DNA from: Minisyncoccota bacterium
GTDB lineage: Bacteria > Pseudomonadota > Alphaproteobacteria > Elsterales > Elsteraceae
Reading direction: 5' to 3'
Length of the DNA stretch: 41,959 nucleotides
Assembly: GCA_030054295.1 (NCBI GenBank)
Contig: JASGCE010000003.1
Span: 1 to 41,959, forward strand
The position numbers and the translations under genes are program-made. The stretch's first letter is position 1. Each line of letters opens with the position of its first letter. Shown here piece by piece: positions 23,726-33,115 of this stretch. The notes beneath the pieces are model-generated. The model was given only the letters and a program-made list of their open reading frames with translations. It searched no databases and was not told the DNA's origin.

Positions 23726-25315
23726 ATGTCTACCGATCCTCGCGTTGTCGTTACGCCATTTCCCAGGTCTGCTCACGCGGATATTTTAACCCCCGAGGCC
23801 CTCGCCTTCCTTGCCGATCTAGAACGGCATTTTGGCGCCGAGCGGCATCGACTAATGGCGGTGCGCGAAGAACGGCAATTGCAACTCGATAAGGGTTGGA
23901 AACCAGACTTCCTGCCCGAGACTGCGGATATTCGCGCCGGCGACTGGAAATGTGCGCCGATTCCCCCCGACATTCAAGACCGCAAGGTCGAGATCACCGG
24001 CCCGGTTGATCGCAAAATGATCATCAATGCCCTCAATTCCGGGGCGCGAGTCTTTATGGCTGATTTTGAGGATTCAAACACCCCGACCTGGCCAAACCAG
24101 TTGGATGGTCAGGTCAATCTGTTTGACGCGGTTCGTCGCACCATTACCTTTACCGACGAAAAATCCGGCAAATGGTATGAACTGAACGAAAATCCGGCCG
24201 TGCTTTTTGTCCGTCCGCGCGGTTGGCACTTGACCGAGCGGCATGTTTTTGTCGATGGCGTGCCGATGAGTGGCTCGCTGTTTGATTTTGGCCTGTTCTT
24301 TTTCCACAATGCCAAGGAACTGATCAAGCGCGGCACTGGCCCCTATTTTTACCTCCCCAAAATGGAATCCCATATGGAGGCGCGGCTGTGGAACGAGGTC
24401 TTTATCTATGCCCAAAAACAGCTGGGGATTCCGGTCGGAACCATTCGCGCCACGGCCCTTATCGAGACGGTTTTGGCCGCCTTCGAGATGGACGAGATTC
24501 TCTATGAACTGCGCGACCATTCTGCCGGTTTGAACTGTGGGCGGTGGGACTATATCTTCAGCTTTATCAAGAAATTCCGTAATGATCCCAAGGCTGTCAT
24601 GCCTGATCGCAGCACCATCACCATGGGGACTCATTTTTTAAAGAGCTATTCTTTGCTGCTGATTAAAACCTGTCACCGTCGCGGCGTTCACGCCATGGGT
24701 GGGATGGCGGCGCAGATTCCGATCAAGGGCGATCCGGTCGCCAATGGCGCGGCCATGAAGAAGATTCGCGCCGATAAAAAACGGGAGGCGACTAATGGCC
24801 ATGACGGTACCTGGGTTGCTCATCCGGGCATGGTCGAGATTGCGATGGAGGAGTTGGAGGCGGTCTTTACCGGCCCCAATCAGATTTCTAAACAGCTTCC
24901 CGAGGTTCAGGTTACGGCGGCCGATCTGCTCAAGATTCCCGAGGGCGAGATTACCGAGGCTGGGCTTAAACAGAATCTGAATGTGGGGGTCTGTTACCTC
25001 GAGGCCTGGCTGCGTGGGATTGGCTGTGTTCCGCTGCACCATCTGATGGAGGATGCAGCTACGGCGGAGATCAGCCGCACCCAGGTCTGGCAGTGGCGCA
25101 ACCACAAGGCGAGGCTGAGTGACGGTCGTTTGATCGATATGAAGCTCATCCGCAGTCTGGTCGAGGAGGATATGAGGCTCATCGAAACCGCGCTTGGCAA
25201 ACAGGCCTTTGCCGAGTCGCAGTTTAAGCAGGCGGCGAAGTTGTTTTTGGCCCTGGTCGAGAATGCGGTCTTGACGGACTTTTTGACCGTACCGGCCTAT
25301 GTCATGGTGGCTTAG
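23726..25315 (+). CDS. aceB: Malate synthase A
   Basis: This enzyme condenses glyoxylate and acetyl-CoA to malate in the glyoxylate shunt, allowing growth on acetate or fatty acids. The 529-residue length is that of the A isoform rather than the longer G form. Family segments include FMADFEDSNTPTW, VRPRGWHLTERH, YLPKMESHMEARLW, GTIRATALIETVLAAFEMDEI, GLNCGRWDYIFSFIKKF, and GTWVAHPGMVEIA. The start is ATG at 23726 with TTGGAG upstream. Isocitrate lyase is not in the window. It stands alone, followed by the large palindromic element F. Confidence 0.96.
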   Translation: MSTDPRVVVTPFPRSAHADILTPEALAFLADLERHFGAERHRLMAVREERQLQLDKGWKPDFLPETADIRAGDWKCAPIPPDIQDRKVEITGPVDRKMIINALNSGARVFMADFEDSNTPTWPNQLDGQVNLFDAVRRTITFTDEKSGKWYELNENPAVLFVRPRGWHLTERHVFVDGVPMSGSLFDFGLFFFHNAKELIKRGTGPYFYLPKMESHMEARLWNEVFIYAQKQLGIPVGTIRATALIETVLAAFEMDEILYELRDHSAGLNCGRWDYIFSFIKKFRNDPKAVMPDRSTITMGTHFLKSYSLLLIKTCHRRGVHAMGGMAAQIPIKGDPVANGAAMKKIRADKKREATNGHDGTWVAHPGMVEIAMEELEAVFTGPNQISKQLPEVQVTAADLLKIPEGEITEAGLKQNLNVGVCYLEAWLRGIGCVPLHHLMEDAATAEISRTQVWQWRNHKARLSDGRLIDMKLIRSLVEEDMRLIETALGKQAFAESQFKQAAKLFLALVENAVLTDFLTVPAYVMVA

Positions 25316-25329
25316 GGATTATTGTCAAT

Positions 25330-25865
25330 GTCCGTCTCGCCGCTAAAGCGGCGGCGGGGAATAAATAATACTATGCAATCGGTTGCAAGGCGGAGCCTTG
25401 CTGGATTTTTAAGGCGAAGCCTTAAATGGGTCTGGGCGAAGCCCAGCATTAACCCGCCAATCGGTGAGGGTTGGCGCAGCAAAACTTGTGAAGCTGCCCC
25501 ACCGCAAATTCAACGACATAAAACGGACTATGCGGGGCAGTTCGCGTTTTGCAAGCCGAGCCCGAACCGATGGCGTTGGGGTTGAGACAATAGTCAAAGC
25601 GAGACAGCGCGTTCTTATGAATTATTTACCCTTACTCGTAATCTGCTCACTTCGTTCGCAGCGAGCAAGGATAAATAATTCATTGGGAGAAACGAACGCG
25701 CTAGTTAAATCTGTCACAACTATTGACGGGTTGGGTGGGGAAATGCCTGCGGCGCTTCAAACTGTAGATAAGGTCTGTGAATTCAAAGCGTTACAGGGCT
25801 TCGCCCGGATTTAGGGCTCCGCCCTAAAAACCCGCCAAGGCTGCGCCTTGGAACCCATTTGGTAG
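25330..25865. repeat. Large nested palindromic element (family F)
   Basis: Most of the gap between malate synthase and the cyclophilin gene is one multi-level inverted repeat. The outer arms (25384-25446 and 25795-25856) pair over roughly 60 bp. Each arm is made of three mini-hairpins with GGC/GCC stems, for example 'caaggcggagccttg' and 'aaggcgaagcctt' on the left. Inside are two further stems: 25457-25485 with 25544-25573, and 25606-25633 with 25667-25702. The latter encloses a hairpin 'tgctc...gagca' at 25643-25666. Open frames across it are short and I regard them as non-coding. It might fold as a structured RNA or be a mobile repeat; nothing here decides which. Confidence 0.8.
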
Positions 25866-25878
25866 ATCGAAATACCCC

Positions 25879-26502
25879 CTACTTCACATCCGCAGCGACC
25901 CGCATCGAGATCATCAAATCAGGCTGACTGACCTGGCCACCCAGCGAAGGCGACCCCTTTTTAATCCTATCGACCAGCTCCATCCCCGCCACAACCTGAC
26001 CAAAAACCGTATATTGCCCGTTCAAATTATCCGCCTTGGCAAAACAGATAAAAAACTGACTGTCGCCGCTGTTCGGACTGGCCGCCCGAGCCATCCCCAC
26101 CGTCCCACGAATAAAGGGCGTGTCGGTAAATTCTGCCGGAACATTAACCCCCGAGCCACCCGTACCGGTACCCCGCGGATCCCCCGTCTGGGCCATAAAA
26201 CCCTCGATCACCCGATGAAAAACAATCCCGTCATAAAACTTCTGGCGCGTCAATTCCTTGATCCGCGCAACCGTCTTGGGCGCAAGGTCGGGGCGAAGCC
26301 TGATCATCACCGGGCCATCCTTCAGGGTGAGAATCAATGTATTCTCTGGGTCTAACCCCTCCGGCAATTTAATCGCCTGAGCCTGATTGACCGAGGCCGT
26401 CGCCATGGTAATGCCAAACAGGGCCATAATCGCCATCCGCCAGCGGCCGAATAATGACTTGAATTTCATTGATTTTTTAGGCCTCTTGGTCGATTTAGTC
26501 AT
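25879..26502 (-). CDS. Cyclophilin-type peptidyl-prolyl cis-trans isomerase, exported
   Basis: The C-terminal about 155 residues form a cyclophilin domain with FHRVIEGFMAQTGDPRGTGTGG (catalytic Arg in FHRV) and MARAASPNSGDSQFFICF. The N-terminus has a basic stretch and a hydrophobic segment (about 23-43) ending in AQA, so the protein is probably periplasmic, by signal peptide or membrane anchor, and would assist folding of exported proteins. GAGGATATT precedes the ATG at 26502. It follows the GT11-like gene with a gap of about 40 nt on the same strand. Confidence 0.92.
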   Translation of the reverse strand: MTKSTKRPKKSMKFKSLFGRWRMAIMALFGITMATASVNQAQAIKLPEGLDPENTLILTLKDGPVMIRLRPDLAPKTVARIKELTRQKFYDGIVFHRVIEGFMAQTGDPRGTGTGGSGVNVPAEFTDTPFIRGTVGMARAASPNSGDSQFFICFAKADNLNGQYTVFGQVVAGMELVDRIKKGSPSLGGQVSQPDLMISMRVAADVK

Positions 26503-26540
26503 AATATCCTCGGTTAGTTGGGGGTGTGGGTGAGCGAAAG

Positions 26541-27824
26541 CTATTCAGGAAATTCCTCAAATCGATCCCAAAAATAAACATCATCCCAGGCTTGATAGGG
26601 AATGAATTTCTGCTCCTTAATATCAATAATCCAGGCCCTTGTCGACTCCTTTGCCAGTAATGAAGCCATCCGCGAGAAACTGCTATTGACGACAAAAATA
26701 TTGTCGCAGTAACACAGAGCATAAAAGTCGGGAAAAAAACTCCAATGGTCGAATGACAGCAGCGGCGCCGGGACAACCAGCGGCTGATAGTCGCTAAACT
26801 CCGCCACCAGTTCCGGGGCATCGGTGGCAATGATCAGGCGCGGCTTGGTTAAACTCGGCCAGAGTTCAGCCAGGCTGCGCCGATAGGCCGCGACGGCAAT
26901 GGTCTGAAAATATGTCGCAGTCTCGCCAAACTTAACATAGTCGCCGCGGCGAATATGGATTCCGACGGTGGTCGCCCCCTCCCCAACCTCGGATTTAATC
27001 CAGTTCTCGATCGGCTGGCTGACAGTCGCAATGGGTCGCAGCAGCCGCTGAATGAATTTTTTATGGCGGCGATAGGCCTTTGGAATGACCTGAAAATAGC
27101 CCCAAAAATCGACATTAATCGGCGGGTTATCGCTATACCAGAGCCCCAGTTCGCTCCCAACAAAGGGCATATATTGAATGGTCTTGAGACCCGTCTGGCA
27201 TGTCGGATCGTCAAAGCCATAGAGAGCCCGACCAATCCAATGGGGAGTCTCGATCTGACAATTATGGCGCAGGCCATAGAGTCGCATAAAAACATATTGA
27301 AAAAGCTGATTGGCAAATCGTCCATTGCTGCCCAGACTGGTCATGGTTACCCGTCGCTCGCTTGAACCCGATCCCAATAACGACAGGTCTTCAAGCCAAT
27401 CCGAACGAAGATAGACCAGCCAAGCCTCCCGCAGATCATCGCGCAGCCGCACCAGGCCAAGGTCAAACAGAATCCGGTCGCAATTCTCCCCCCCGAGTTC
27501 TTCGCGGAGTGTCGCGGGCAGGGTGAGCAGAATGGTCTGCGGCAAGGACTCAAACAGGCTAGCCAAGAACTTACCAAAATCGCCCTGGTCTTCGCGCGAC
27601 CCGAACTGTGAATCTGGGTTGATTTCAATCCATTGGTTTTGGTAATCTGTAATCTGTAGATCACTATAATCAGGCGACTGCACGGCTGCGTTATCGGGCA
27701 AAACCGTAAGGCTGGTCGTGGCCAAGACCCGCTCGGATAGACCGAGCCTAGATAAAAGGGCGCAATCAGACGGAGCAAAATCTGATACCGACTGGCTTGA
27801 ACCTGTTTTAATGGCATAGTTCAT
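26541..27824 (-). CDS. Glycosyltransferase family 11-like (fucosyltransferase-type) protein with N-terminal extension
   Basis: Two signatures of GT11 alpha-1,2-fucosyltransferases are visible: FANQLFQYVFMRLYGLRH (from about residue 168) and GIHIRRGDYV (about 287-296), the nucleotide-sugar-binding HxRRxDY motif. The C-terminal region with FPDFYALCYCDNIFVVNSSFS fits the family. The 165 residues before the domain are unusual and I do not recognise them. It would decorate a surface polysaccharide or glycoprotein. It is divergent from the TPR/GT41 gene with only 53 bp between starts, so the two may share control. Confidence 0.78.
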   Translation of the reverse strand: MNYAIKTGSSQSVSDFAPSDCALLSRLGLSERVLATTSLTVLPDNAAVQSPDYSDLQITDYQNQWIEINPDSQFGSREDQGDFGKFLASLFESLPQTILLTLPATLREELGGENCDRILFDLGLVRLRDDLREAWLVYLRSDWLEDLSLLGSGSSERRVTMTSLGSNGRFANQLFQYVFMRLYGLRHNCQIETPHWIGRALYGFDDPTCQTGLKTIQYMPFVGSELGLWYSDNPPINVDFWGYFQVIPKAYRRHKKFIQRLLRPIATVSQPIENWIKSEVGEGATTVGIHIRRGDYVKFGETATYFQTIAVAAYRRSLAELWPSLTKPRLIIATDAPELVAEFSDYQPLVVPAPLLSFDHWSFFPDFYALCYCDNIFVVNSSFSRMASLLAKESTRAWIIDIKEQKFIPYQAWDDVYFWDRFEEFPE

Positions 27825-27877
27825 GCTAATTCTATTCCTCGATAACCGCTGATAGGTTTGAACTGTTAAGGTATATT

Positions 27878-30064
27878 ATGGCTTTTGACCCTTTTTTACT
27901 TCGCGCCCAGTCCTTGATTCATGCCGGGCTTTTTGACGATGCCCGCAAAATTTACGACAATCTTATTCAGGAGCGGGGCGAGACTGCGGAGCTTCGTTAT
28001 TCTATTTCATTCTTGGAACAGAAACTAGGCAATCGTAAAAAGGCGATCAAGATTCTGAAGGCCTTGACCGCGGAATTCCCCACCAACAACGACTATCTCT
28101 ATGACCTTGCCTTTACCCAGCTGCTGGATGGTAAGATAGGGGCGGCTGAGAAAATCTGTCAGGGTTTGATCGCACAGTCCACCGATAACCCTTCGCTCTA
28201 TATTAAATCGCGGCGGCTTTTGGGGCAAATTCTTTTAGTGCGACAAAAATATCAGGAGCGATTTTTGCTCTGCAAGGAACTGATCGAACTCGACCCCAGC
28301 AATCTTGATTTAAGACAGGACTATGGCATTGCCCTCAAGGATATTAAACTCTATGCCGAGGCGGTGAATGAATTTGCGGTGATTCTCGAGAAGAATCCCG
28401 AACATGAGGAGGCGATTGTGCTTTCGGCCATAGCCCATCAGGACAATGGTAACCACCTCGAGGCCATTAAGTTTTTTGATATGATCAAGGCGGAGGAGGA
28501 GAATGACCTCAATATCGCCTTCCGCCAATGCCACAGCTATCTCCAGCTTTCGCGGCACGAAGATGCCTATAGTCTGCTGATGAAGCTGCCCAAAAGTGCC
28601 AAAAAAATGGCCCCCTATTGGCTCAACCTCGGCAATATCATGAATGCCCGTAAAAAAACCGGGGAGGCGATTAAATGTTTCCGCCGCGGCCGGAAATTAA
28701 CCCAAAAGGACTATATTCTCGACAATAACCTCGCCCTCGCCCTGGTCACGGTGGGCCGAATCGACGAGGCGGTCAGGGTCTTTAAATCAGCCATCAAGGG
28801 GGCGACGGGCACCAGTTCTCTCCCCGCCATTTACAGTAATGCCCTTTTTTGTTTTCAATATTGGCCCAAGATCACCGCGCAGAAACTATCGAAAATGCAT
28901 CTGGAGTACGAGACCCTGATCGGTGCCCCGGCCATCCTGCCGCAAAAATACGACAATGACCGCAGCCGCGATCGACCACTCAGGATTGGCTATATCTCCG
29001 ACGATCTGGTCAACCATCCGGTGGGGTTTTTTGTAAGTTCGGTAATCATTCGCCATGATCGTAGTGCCGTCGAGTCCTTTTGCTATAGTTCAAAGATTTA
29101 CGAGGATTTTATTACCTATAAGATTAAATCCAACGCCCATCACTGGCGGCGGATTGTTGGCCTTGGCCCTGACGAGGTCAAGGCGATTGTCCAGCGCGAC
29201 AAGATCGATATATTGGTCGATCTCTCGGGTCATACGGCTGGCAATCACCTGAAGATGATGAGCGAAAAGCCGGTGCCAGTCCAGGCGACCTGGGCCGGCT
29301 ATGTCGGGACGACCGGGATGAAGGCGATGGACTGGTTGATTGCGGATCGTTTCCATGTTCCGCCTGAACTGGAATATCTCCACCGCGAGAAGATTTGGCG
29401 GATGCCCCATGGCTATATTTGTTTTGATCCCTCGACGGCGATGTTGCCGGTCAGTCCCCTGCCCGCTTTGAGCAATGGTTTTGTGACATTTTGCTCCTTC
29501 AACAATCCGAATAAGCTCAACGAGGGTATATTGAATGTCTGGGCCGAGATTCTGCTCCGCGTTCCCAATTCACGGCTGCGGTTGCGTTATGGCTCCCTGG
29601 GCGAGCCATACCAGTTCAAACGAGTCGCCAAGGTCTTTATCGACCGCGGGATTGACCCGGCACGACTGCAGATCGAGAATGGCGGCGATGGCACCAGCAT
29701 GTATCGCGCCTATCAGCAATGCGACATTGCCCTCGATACCAGCCCCTATTCGGGCGGCCTGACCACCTGCGAGGCCCTGTGGCTGGGCCTGCCAGTGGTG
29801 ACTTTCCCGGGGGAGCGATTTGCCAGCCGCCATTCCTTCAGCCATGTCTCCAATGCCGGCCTGACCGAGACCATTGCCAATAGTTGGGAGAACTATGTCG
29901 ATATTGCGGTAAATCTGGCCGAGGATATTCCGCACCTGACCGAAATTCGTGGCTCGCTGCGGGCGATGATTGCCTCCTCTCCCCTCTGTGATGCCGACCT
30001 TTTTGTCCGTGATCTGGAATCGGGATTCCGCCACATGTGGCACGACTGGCTGGATGGGAGGTAG
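27878..30064 (+). CDS. TPR-repeat protein with O-GlcNAc transferase-like (GT41) catalytic domain
   Basis: Residues about 1-330 are tetratricopeptide-like helical repeats (for example EAIKFFDMIKAEEENDLNIAF, AYSLLMKLPKSAKKMAPYWLNLGNIMNA). Residues about 365-728 match the bacterial OGT/SPINDLY catalytic region: RIGYISDDLVNHPVGFF, DILVDLSGHTAGNHL, PVQATWAGYVGTTGMKAMDW, FCSFNNPNKL, ALDTSPYSGGLTTCEALWLGLPVV and ASRHSFSHVSNAGL. Such enzymes transfer sugar from a nucleotide donor to Ser/Thr of proteins; in several flagellated bacteria relatives sit near glycosylated surface proteins. The acceptor here is unknown. AAGG precedes the ATG at 27878. It is divergent from the GT11-like gene. Confidence 0.9.
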   Translation: MAFDPFLLRAQSLIHAGLFDDARKIYDNLIQERGETAELRYSISFLEQKLGNRKKAIKILKALTAEFPTNNDYLYDLAFTQLLDGKIGAAEKICQGLIAQSTDNPSLYIKSRRLLGQILLVRQKYQERFLLCKELIELDPSNLDLRQDYGIALKDIKLYAEAVNEFAVILEKNPEHEEAIVLSAIAHQDNGNHLEAIKFFDMIKAEEENDLNIAFRQCHSYLQLSRHEDAYSLLMKLPKSAKKMAPYWLNLGNIMNARKKTGEAIKCFRRGRKLTQKDYILDNNLALALVTVGRIDEAVRVFKSAIKGATGTSSLPAIYSNALFCFQYWPKITAQKLSKMHLEYETLIGAPAILPQKYDNDRSRDRPLRIGYISDDLVNHPVGFFVSSVIIRHDRSAVESFCYSSKIYEDFITYKIKSNAHHWRRIVGLGPDEVKAIVQRDKIDILVDLSGHTAGNHLKMMSEKPVPVQATWAGYVGTTGMKAMDWLIADRFHVPPELEYLHREKIWRMPHGYICFDPSTAMLPVSPLPALSNGFVTFCSFNNPNKLNEGILNVWAEILLRVPNSRLRLRYGSLGEPYQFKRVAKVFIDRGIDPARLQIENGGDGTSMYRAYQQCDIALDTSPYSGGLTTCEALWLGLPVVTFPGERFASRHSFSHVSNAGLTETIANSWENYVDIAVNLAEDIPHLTEIRGSLRAMIASSPLCDADLFVRDLESGFRHMWHDWLDGR

Positions 30065-30077
30065 AATCATTTTATCT

Positions 30078-30345
30078 ATACTCCGTTCACTTGAGAAGTC
30101 AAAATTTTGTTTAGGTTTCAATAACCCTCCATATTCGTCATTGCCGCCGCTCGTTATGAGCGGCTGGCAATCCAGCGGGGAGTTTGAGGGGCATAAGCCC
30201 CTCAATTATAGAGATTATTTTGTGTTTGGCTTACGCCGATCTGGATTGCCACTCTGCGCTGCTATCGCAGCTTGAGGGCAATGACGATTTTGGAAGAGCC
30301 TACATTTGAGGGAATTACTCTAGAATGCTCAAGTGAACAGAGTAT
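30078..30345. repeat. Palindromic repeat family B, copy 3, with terminal inverted repeats (MITE-like)
   Basis: This is the most complete copy. It is bounded by 'atactccgttcacttgag' (30078-30095) and 'ctcaagtgaacagagtat' (30328-30345), which pair at 17 of 18 positions. The AT-rich segment shared with copies 1 and 2 and 'gtcattgc' follow inside. The interior differs from the other copies: 'ccgctcgttatgagcgg' and 'gaggggcataagcccctc' hairpins replace the 'ccatttttcca' region. Terminal inverted repeats without a gene are the layout of a miniature inverted-repeat element. It fills the gap between the GT41 gene and the outer-membrane protein. Confidence 0.82.
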
Positions 30346-30393
30346 GTTACACAAAATATTATTACAATCTAACCTATTAAAAGGATCATTATC

Positions 30394-31269
30394 ATGGCTG
30401 GACTATTCACCAATCATCATCGCAGACTCTTTTCGGCGCGGGCGATTTTGGCGGCGGGGATTATCATGTCGACTCCGCTATATGCTGCCGAAGACGCGGC
30501 AACCCCACCCAACCTCACCGTCTCTCAGGCGGCGGCAAGCGATATAAATGGTCAACTACCGGAGGGCGCGCGGACGGTGGTTCTGCTGAAAAACCAGACG
30601 ATCAATGACTATGAACATCCGATCATGGTGGGTGGGATGATCAGCACCCTCGGTTATGGCGCACAGGTGCAATATGGCCTGCCCTTTGACTTTGGCTTCA
30701 ATCATTTTGCCGTTCGCGGCGGTTTTAATCAGCTGAGTTTTGAGGTCAGCGAAGAACTCGGCACTGGCAATAGCCTCAGTTTAAAAACCGATATATCGAC
30801 GCCTGAGTTGCTGCTTGACCTCTATCCTTCGGCGGGTTCGGGTTTCCATTTTACTGTCGGGGCAATGTTTCCAACGGGCGGAGCCAAGGTCAATTTCGAC
30901 TCGGCGGGTATTAAGATCGATGGAAAAACCTATGCCAACATCAATGCCAATATGGATATTGATATCAACTCTGATTTCTATGCCCCCTATGTCGGGATTG
31001 GGCTGAAAAGCTGGAGCGGTGCGCGGGCCAATAGCAACAATTGGGTCGGGGTCAATCTCGACCTCGGGGCGATGATGATCAGCCCAAAGGCCACCGGCAG
31101 CCTGTCGTGCGGCAGTTGTGAATTTGCCATCGATGCCCAAGGGGTGCAAATCCCTATCGCCGATCTCAAGGCAAAATTTAACCAATCCGTGATTGATAAG
31201 GCCAATGCTTCCATCCAAGAGATTGAGTTCTATCCGGTGATTCGCATGACCGTCTCGATTATCTTCTAA
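30394..31269 (+). CDS. Putative outer-membrane beta-barrel protein
   Basis: The 291-residue protein has a signal peptide (basic start, ILAAGIIMSTPLYAAED with cleavage near residue 31). Alternating strands then follow, such as FGFNHFAVRGGFNQLSFEV, LLDLYPSAGSGFHFTVGAMFP and NNWVGVNLDLGAMMI, and it ends in FYPVIRMTVSIIF with a terminal phenylalanine, as in barrels inserted by BamA. I do not recognise the family. The inserted CGSCEF motif has two cysteines that could form a disulfide. It precedes ruvA by 41 nt with a hairpin between them, so it may be a separate transcript. Confidence 0.7.
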   Translation: MAGLFTNHHRRLFSARAILAAGIIMSTPLYAAEDAATPPNLTVSQAAASDINGQLPEGARTVVLLKNQTINDYEHPIMVGGMISTLGYGAQVQYGLPFDFGFNHFAVRGGFNQLSFEVSEELGTGNSLSLKTDISTPELLLDLYPSAGSGFHFTVGAMFPTGGAKVNFDSAGIKIDGKTYANINANMDIDINSDFYAPYVGIGLKSWSGARANSNNWVGVNLDLGAMMISPKATGSLSCGSCEFAIDAQGVQIPIADLKAKFNQSVIDKANASIQEIEFYPVIRMTVSIIF

Positions 31270-31275
31270 AGCCTC

Positions 31276-31302
31276 TTTACGGCGGCGCGAAATCGCCGTA
31301 AA
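31276..31302. terminator. Hairpin between the outer-membrane protein gene and ruvA
   Basis: TTTACGGCG (31276-31284) and CGCCGTAAA (31294-31302) form a perfect 9-bp stem with a 9-nt loop, 7 nt after the outer-membrane protein stop. No T-run follows on the plus strand, so termination may be partial. Confidence 0.45.
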
Positions 31303-31310
31303 ACCGAGCT

Positions 31311-31985
31311 ATGATTGCAAAACTGACAGGCTTGGTCGAGTCTCGCGGCAGTGATTGGCTGGTACTCGATGTCAATGGCGTTGGCTATCTGGTCGCGGTG
31401 GCCAGCCGAACCCTCGACCAATGCCCGCTGGCCGAGCGGGTATCGCTGATTATCGAGACTCGCCTGTCGGAGGAGAAGATTCAGCTCTTCGGCTTCAGCA
31501 GCCAGGCCGAGCGCGACCTGTTTCGCCTGTTGCAAACCGTGCAGGGAGTCGGGGCCAGGCTGGCCCTGGCCATCATCGGCAGCTTTGACTTGGCCAGTCT
31601 GCAAAGGGCGATCCTGAGCGAAGACCGCACCGCCCTGACCCGCGCCCCCGGGGTTGGGGCCAAACTGGCGACTCGTTTAATCAGCGAATTGCGCGACAAG
31701 TTCGCGGGTTTTGCCGGGGTGAGCGGCGGGGTAGGTGACTCTCCACCAATGGCCACGAATCAAAATTCAACCTTCGCTAAAGCAGATGCTGCCAGCGAGG
31801 CCCTATCAGCCCTGGTCAATCTTGGCTATGGTCGCAGCCTGGCCTTTGGCGCGGTCGCCGAGGCGCAAAAATCTCTGCTGCGGGATGGCGGTGCGGCTGC
31901 GGTCACTACCGCCGCCCTGATTCGTCAGGCCCTGGCCCAGCTCAACCGCAGCCCCAATGACTCCTCATCGGATCGGGGAGCCTAG
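31311..31985 (+). CDS. ruvA: Holliday junction branch migration protein RuvA
   Basis: RuvA binds four-way DNA junctions and recruits the RuvB motor. The N-terminal barrel begins [26 protein letters not shown]. Two helix-hairpin-helix motifs follow ([17 protein letters not shown] and [16 protein letters not shown]). The C-terminal RuvB-binding domain contains [16 protein letters not shown]. The linker before the last domain is Ser/Asn-rich. It ends just before ruvB. ruvC, usually directly upstream in this class, is not present; the outer-membrane protein gene is there instead. Confidence 0.96.
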   Translation: MIAKLTGLVESRGSDWLVLDVNGVGYLVAVASRTLDQCPLAERVSLIIETRLSEEKIQLFGFSSQAERDLFRLLQTVQGVGARLALAIIGSFDLASLQRAILSEDRTALTRAPGVGAKLATRLISELRDKFAGFAGVSGGVGDSPPMATNQNSTFAKADAASEALSALVNLGYGRSLAFGAVAEAQKSLLRDGGAAAVTTAALIRQALAQLNRSPNDSSSDRGA

Positions 31986-31990
31986 ATTTG

Positions 31991-33115
31991 ATGGCCCTGC
32001 CCAAACCGCCGAAACTCGGCAACAAACAGGTGGAACGACTGGTCACGCGGGAGGCGACCAGCCTCGACCAGGCCCTAAACGACGAAGAGACCCCGCCGCA
32101 GCAGGACACCGCCCTGCGCCCAAAGTTACTGGCTGATTTTGTTGGTCAGAGTGATCTTTGTTTTAACCTCAAGGTCTTTGTCCAGGCGGCGCGGCAGCGC
32201 GGGGAGCCGCTGGATCATGTGCTGCTGAGTGGCCCGCCGGGGCTTGGCAAGACCACCCTCGCCCATATTATCGCCAATGAACTCGGGGTTGGATTCCGCG
32301 CCACTTCCGGCCCGGTCATTACCAAGGGCGGCGATTTGGCGGGACTGCTGACCAGTTTGCAGCCACGCGATGTTTTATTTATCGACGAGATTCATCGGCT
32401 CAATCCCCTGGTCGAGGAGATTCTCTATCCCGCCCTCGAAGACCGTCGGCTCGATTTGATGATTGGCGAGGGGCCAGCGGCGCGGTCGGTGCAGATTGAC
32501 CTTAATCCCTTTACTCTGGTGGCGGCGACCACCCGCACCGGTCTGGTCAGTCGCCCGCTGCGGGATCGTTTTGGCATTCCGCTGCGGCTGCAATTCTACA
32601 CGCCGGAGGAACTGCTGGGGATTGTCGAGCGGGCGGCGCGAATGCTGGATATGAGTCTCACGACTCGCGGGGCGGAGGAGATTGCGCGAAGGTCGCGTGG
32701 CACGCCGCGGATTGCCGGTCGGCTGCTGCGACGGGTGCGCGACTTTGCTCTGGTCGCTGGGGTGGCAAGGCTCGATCAGATTCATACCGACCAGGCCTTG
32801 ACGCGGCTGGAGGTTGATCATCGCGGCCTCGATGCCCAGGATCGGCGGTACCTGAGTTGCATCAGCGACATCTATGACGGCGGGCCGGTGGGGGTGGAGA
32901 CCCTCGCGGCATATTTATCGGAACAGCGCGATGTTCTTGAAGATGTGATCGAACCCTATCTGCTGCAACAGGGATTGTTGATGCGCACCCCGCGCGGCAG
33001 GATGCTGGCCCCGATGGGGTGGGAATATTTGGGGCTTAAACCGCGGGCTATTCGCCCGTCGGAGTCGGGGGATTCACCCCTGCCCCTCGATTTGGAATCG
33101 CCCGATGAGTCATAA
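31991..33115 (+). CDS. ruvB: Holliday junction branch migration ATPase RuvB
   Basis: RuvB is the hexameric AAA+ motor that drives branch migration. It shows Walker [14 protein letters not shown], Walker [12 protein letters not shown], sensor region [20 protein letters not shown] with the arginine finger, and the winged-helix C-terminus ending with [20 protein letters not shown]. The frame opens at TTG 31988, but the ATG one codon later is the natural start. The N-terminus is about 35 residues longer than in E. coli. Its 3' end overlaps the ybgC start by 11 nt. Confidence 0.96.
   Translation: MALPKPPKLGNKQVERLVTREATSLDQALNDEETPPQQDTALRPKLLADFVGQSDLCFNLKVFVQAARQRGEPLDHVLLSGPPGLGKTTLAHIIANELGVGFRATSGPVITKGGDLAGLLTSLQPRDVLFIDEIHRLNPLVEEILYPALEDRRLDLMIGEGPAARSVQIDLNPFTLVAATTRTGLVSRPLRDRFGIPLRLQFYTPEELLGIVERAARMLDMSLTTRGAEEIARRSRGTPRIAGRLLRRVRDFALVAGVARLDQIHTDQALTRLEVDHRGLDAQDRRYLSCISDIYDGGPVGVETLAAYLSEQRDVLEDVIEPYLLQQGLLMRTPRGRMLAPMGWEYLGLKPRAIRPSESGDSPLPLDLESPDES

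Noticed and set aside
25464-25814. A 116-codon open frame inside the large palindromic element
   Set aside because: The DNA is fully explained by nested inverted repeats, and the translation has no recognisable domain.
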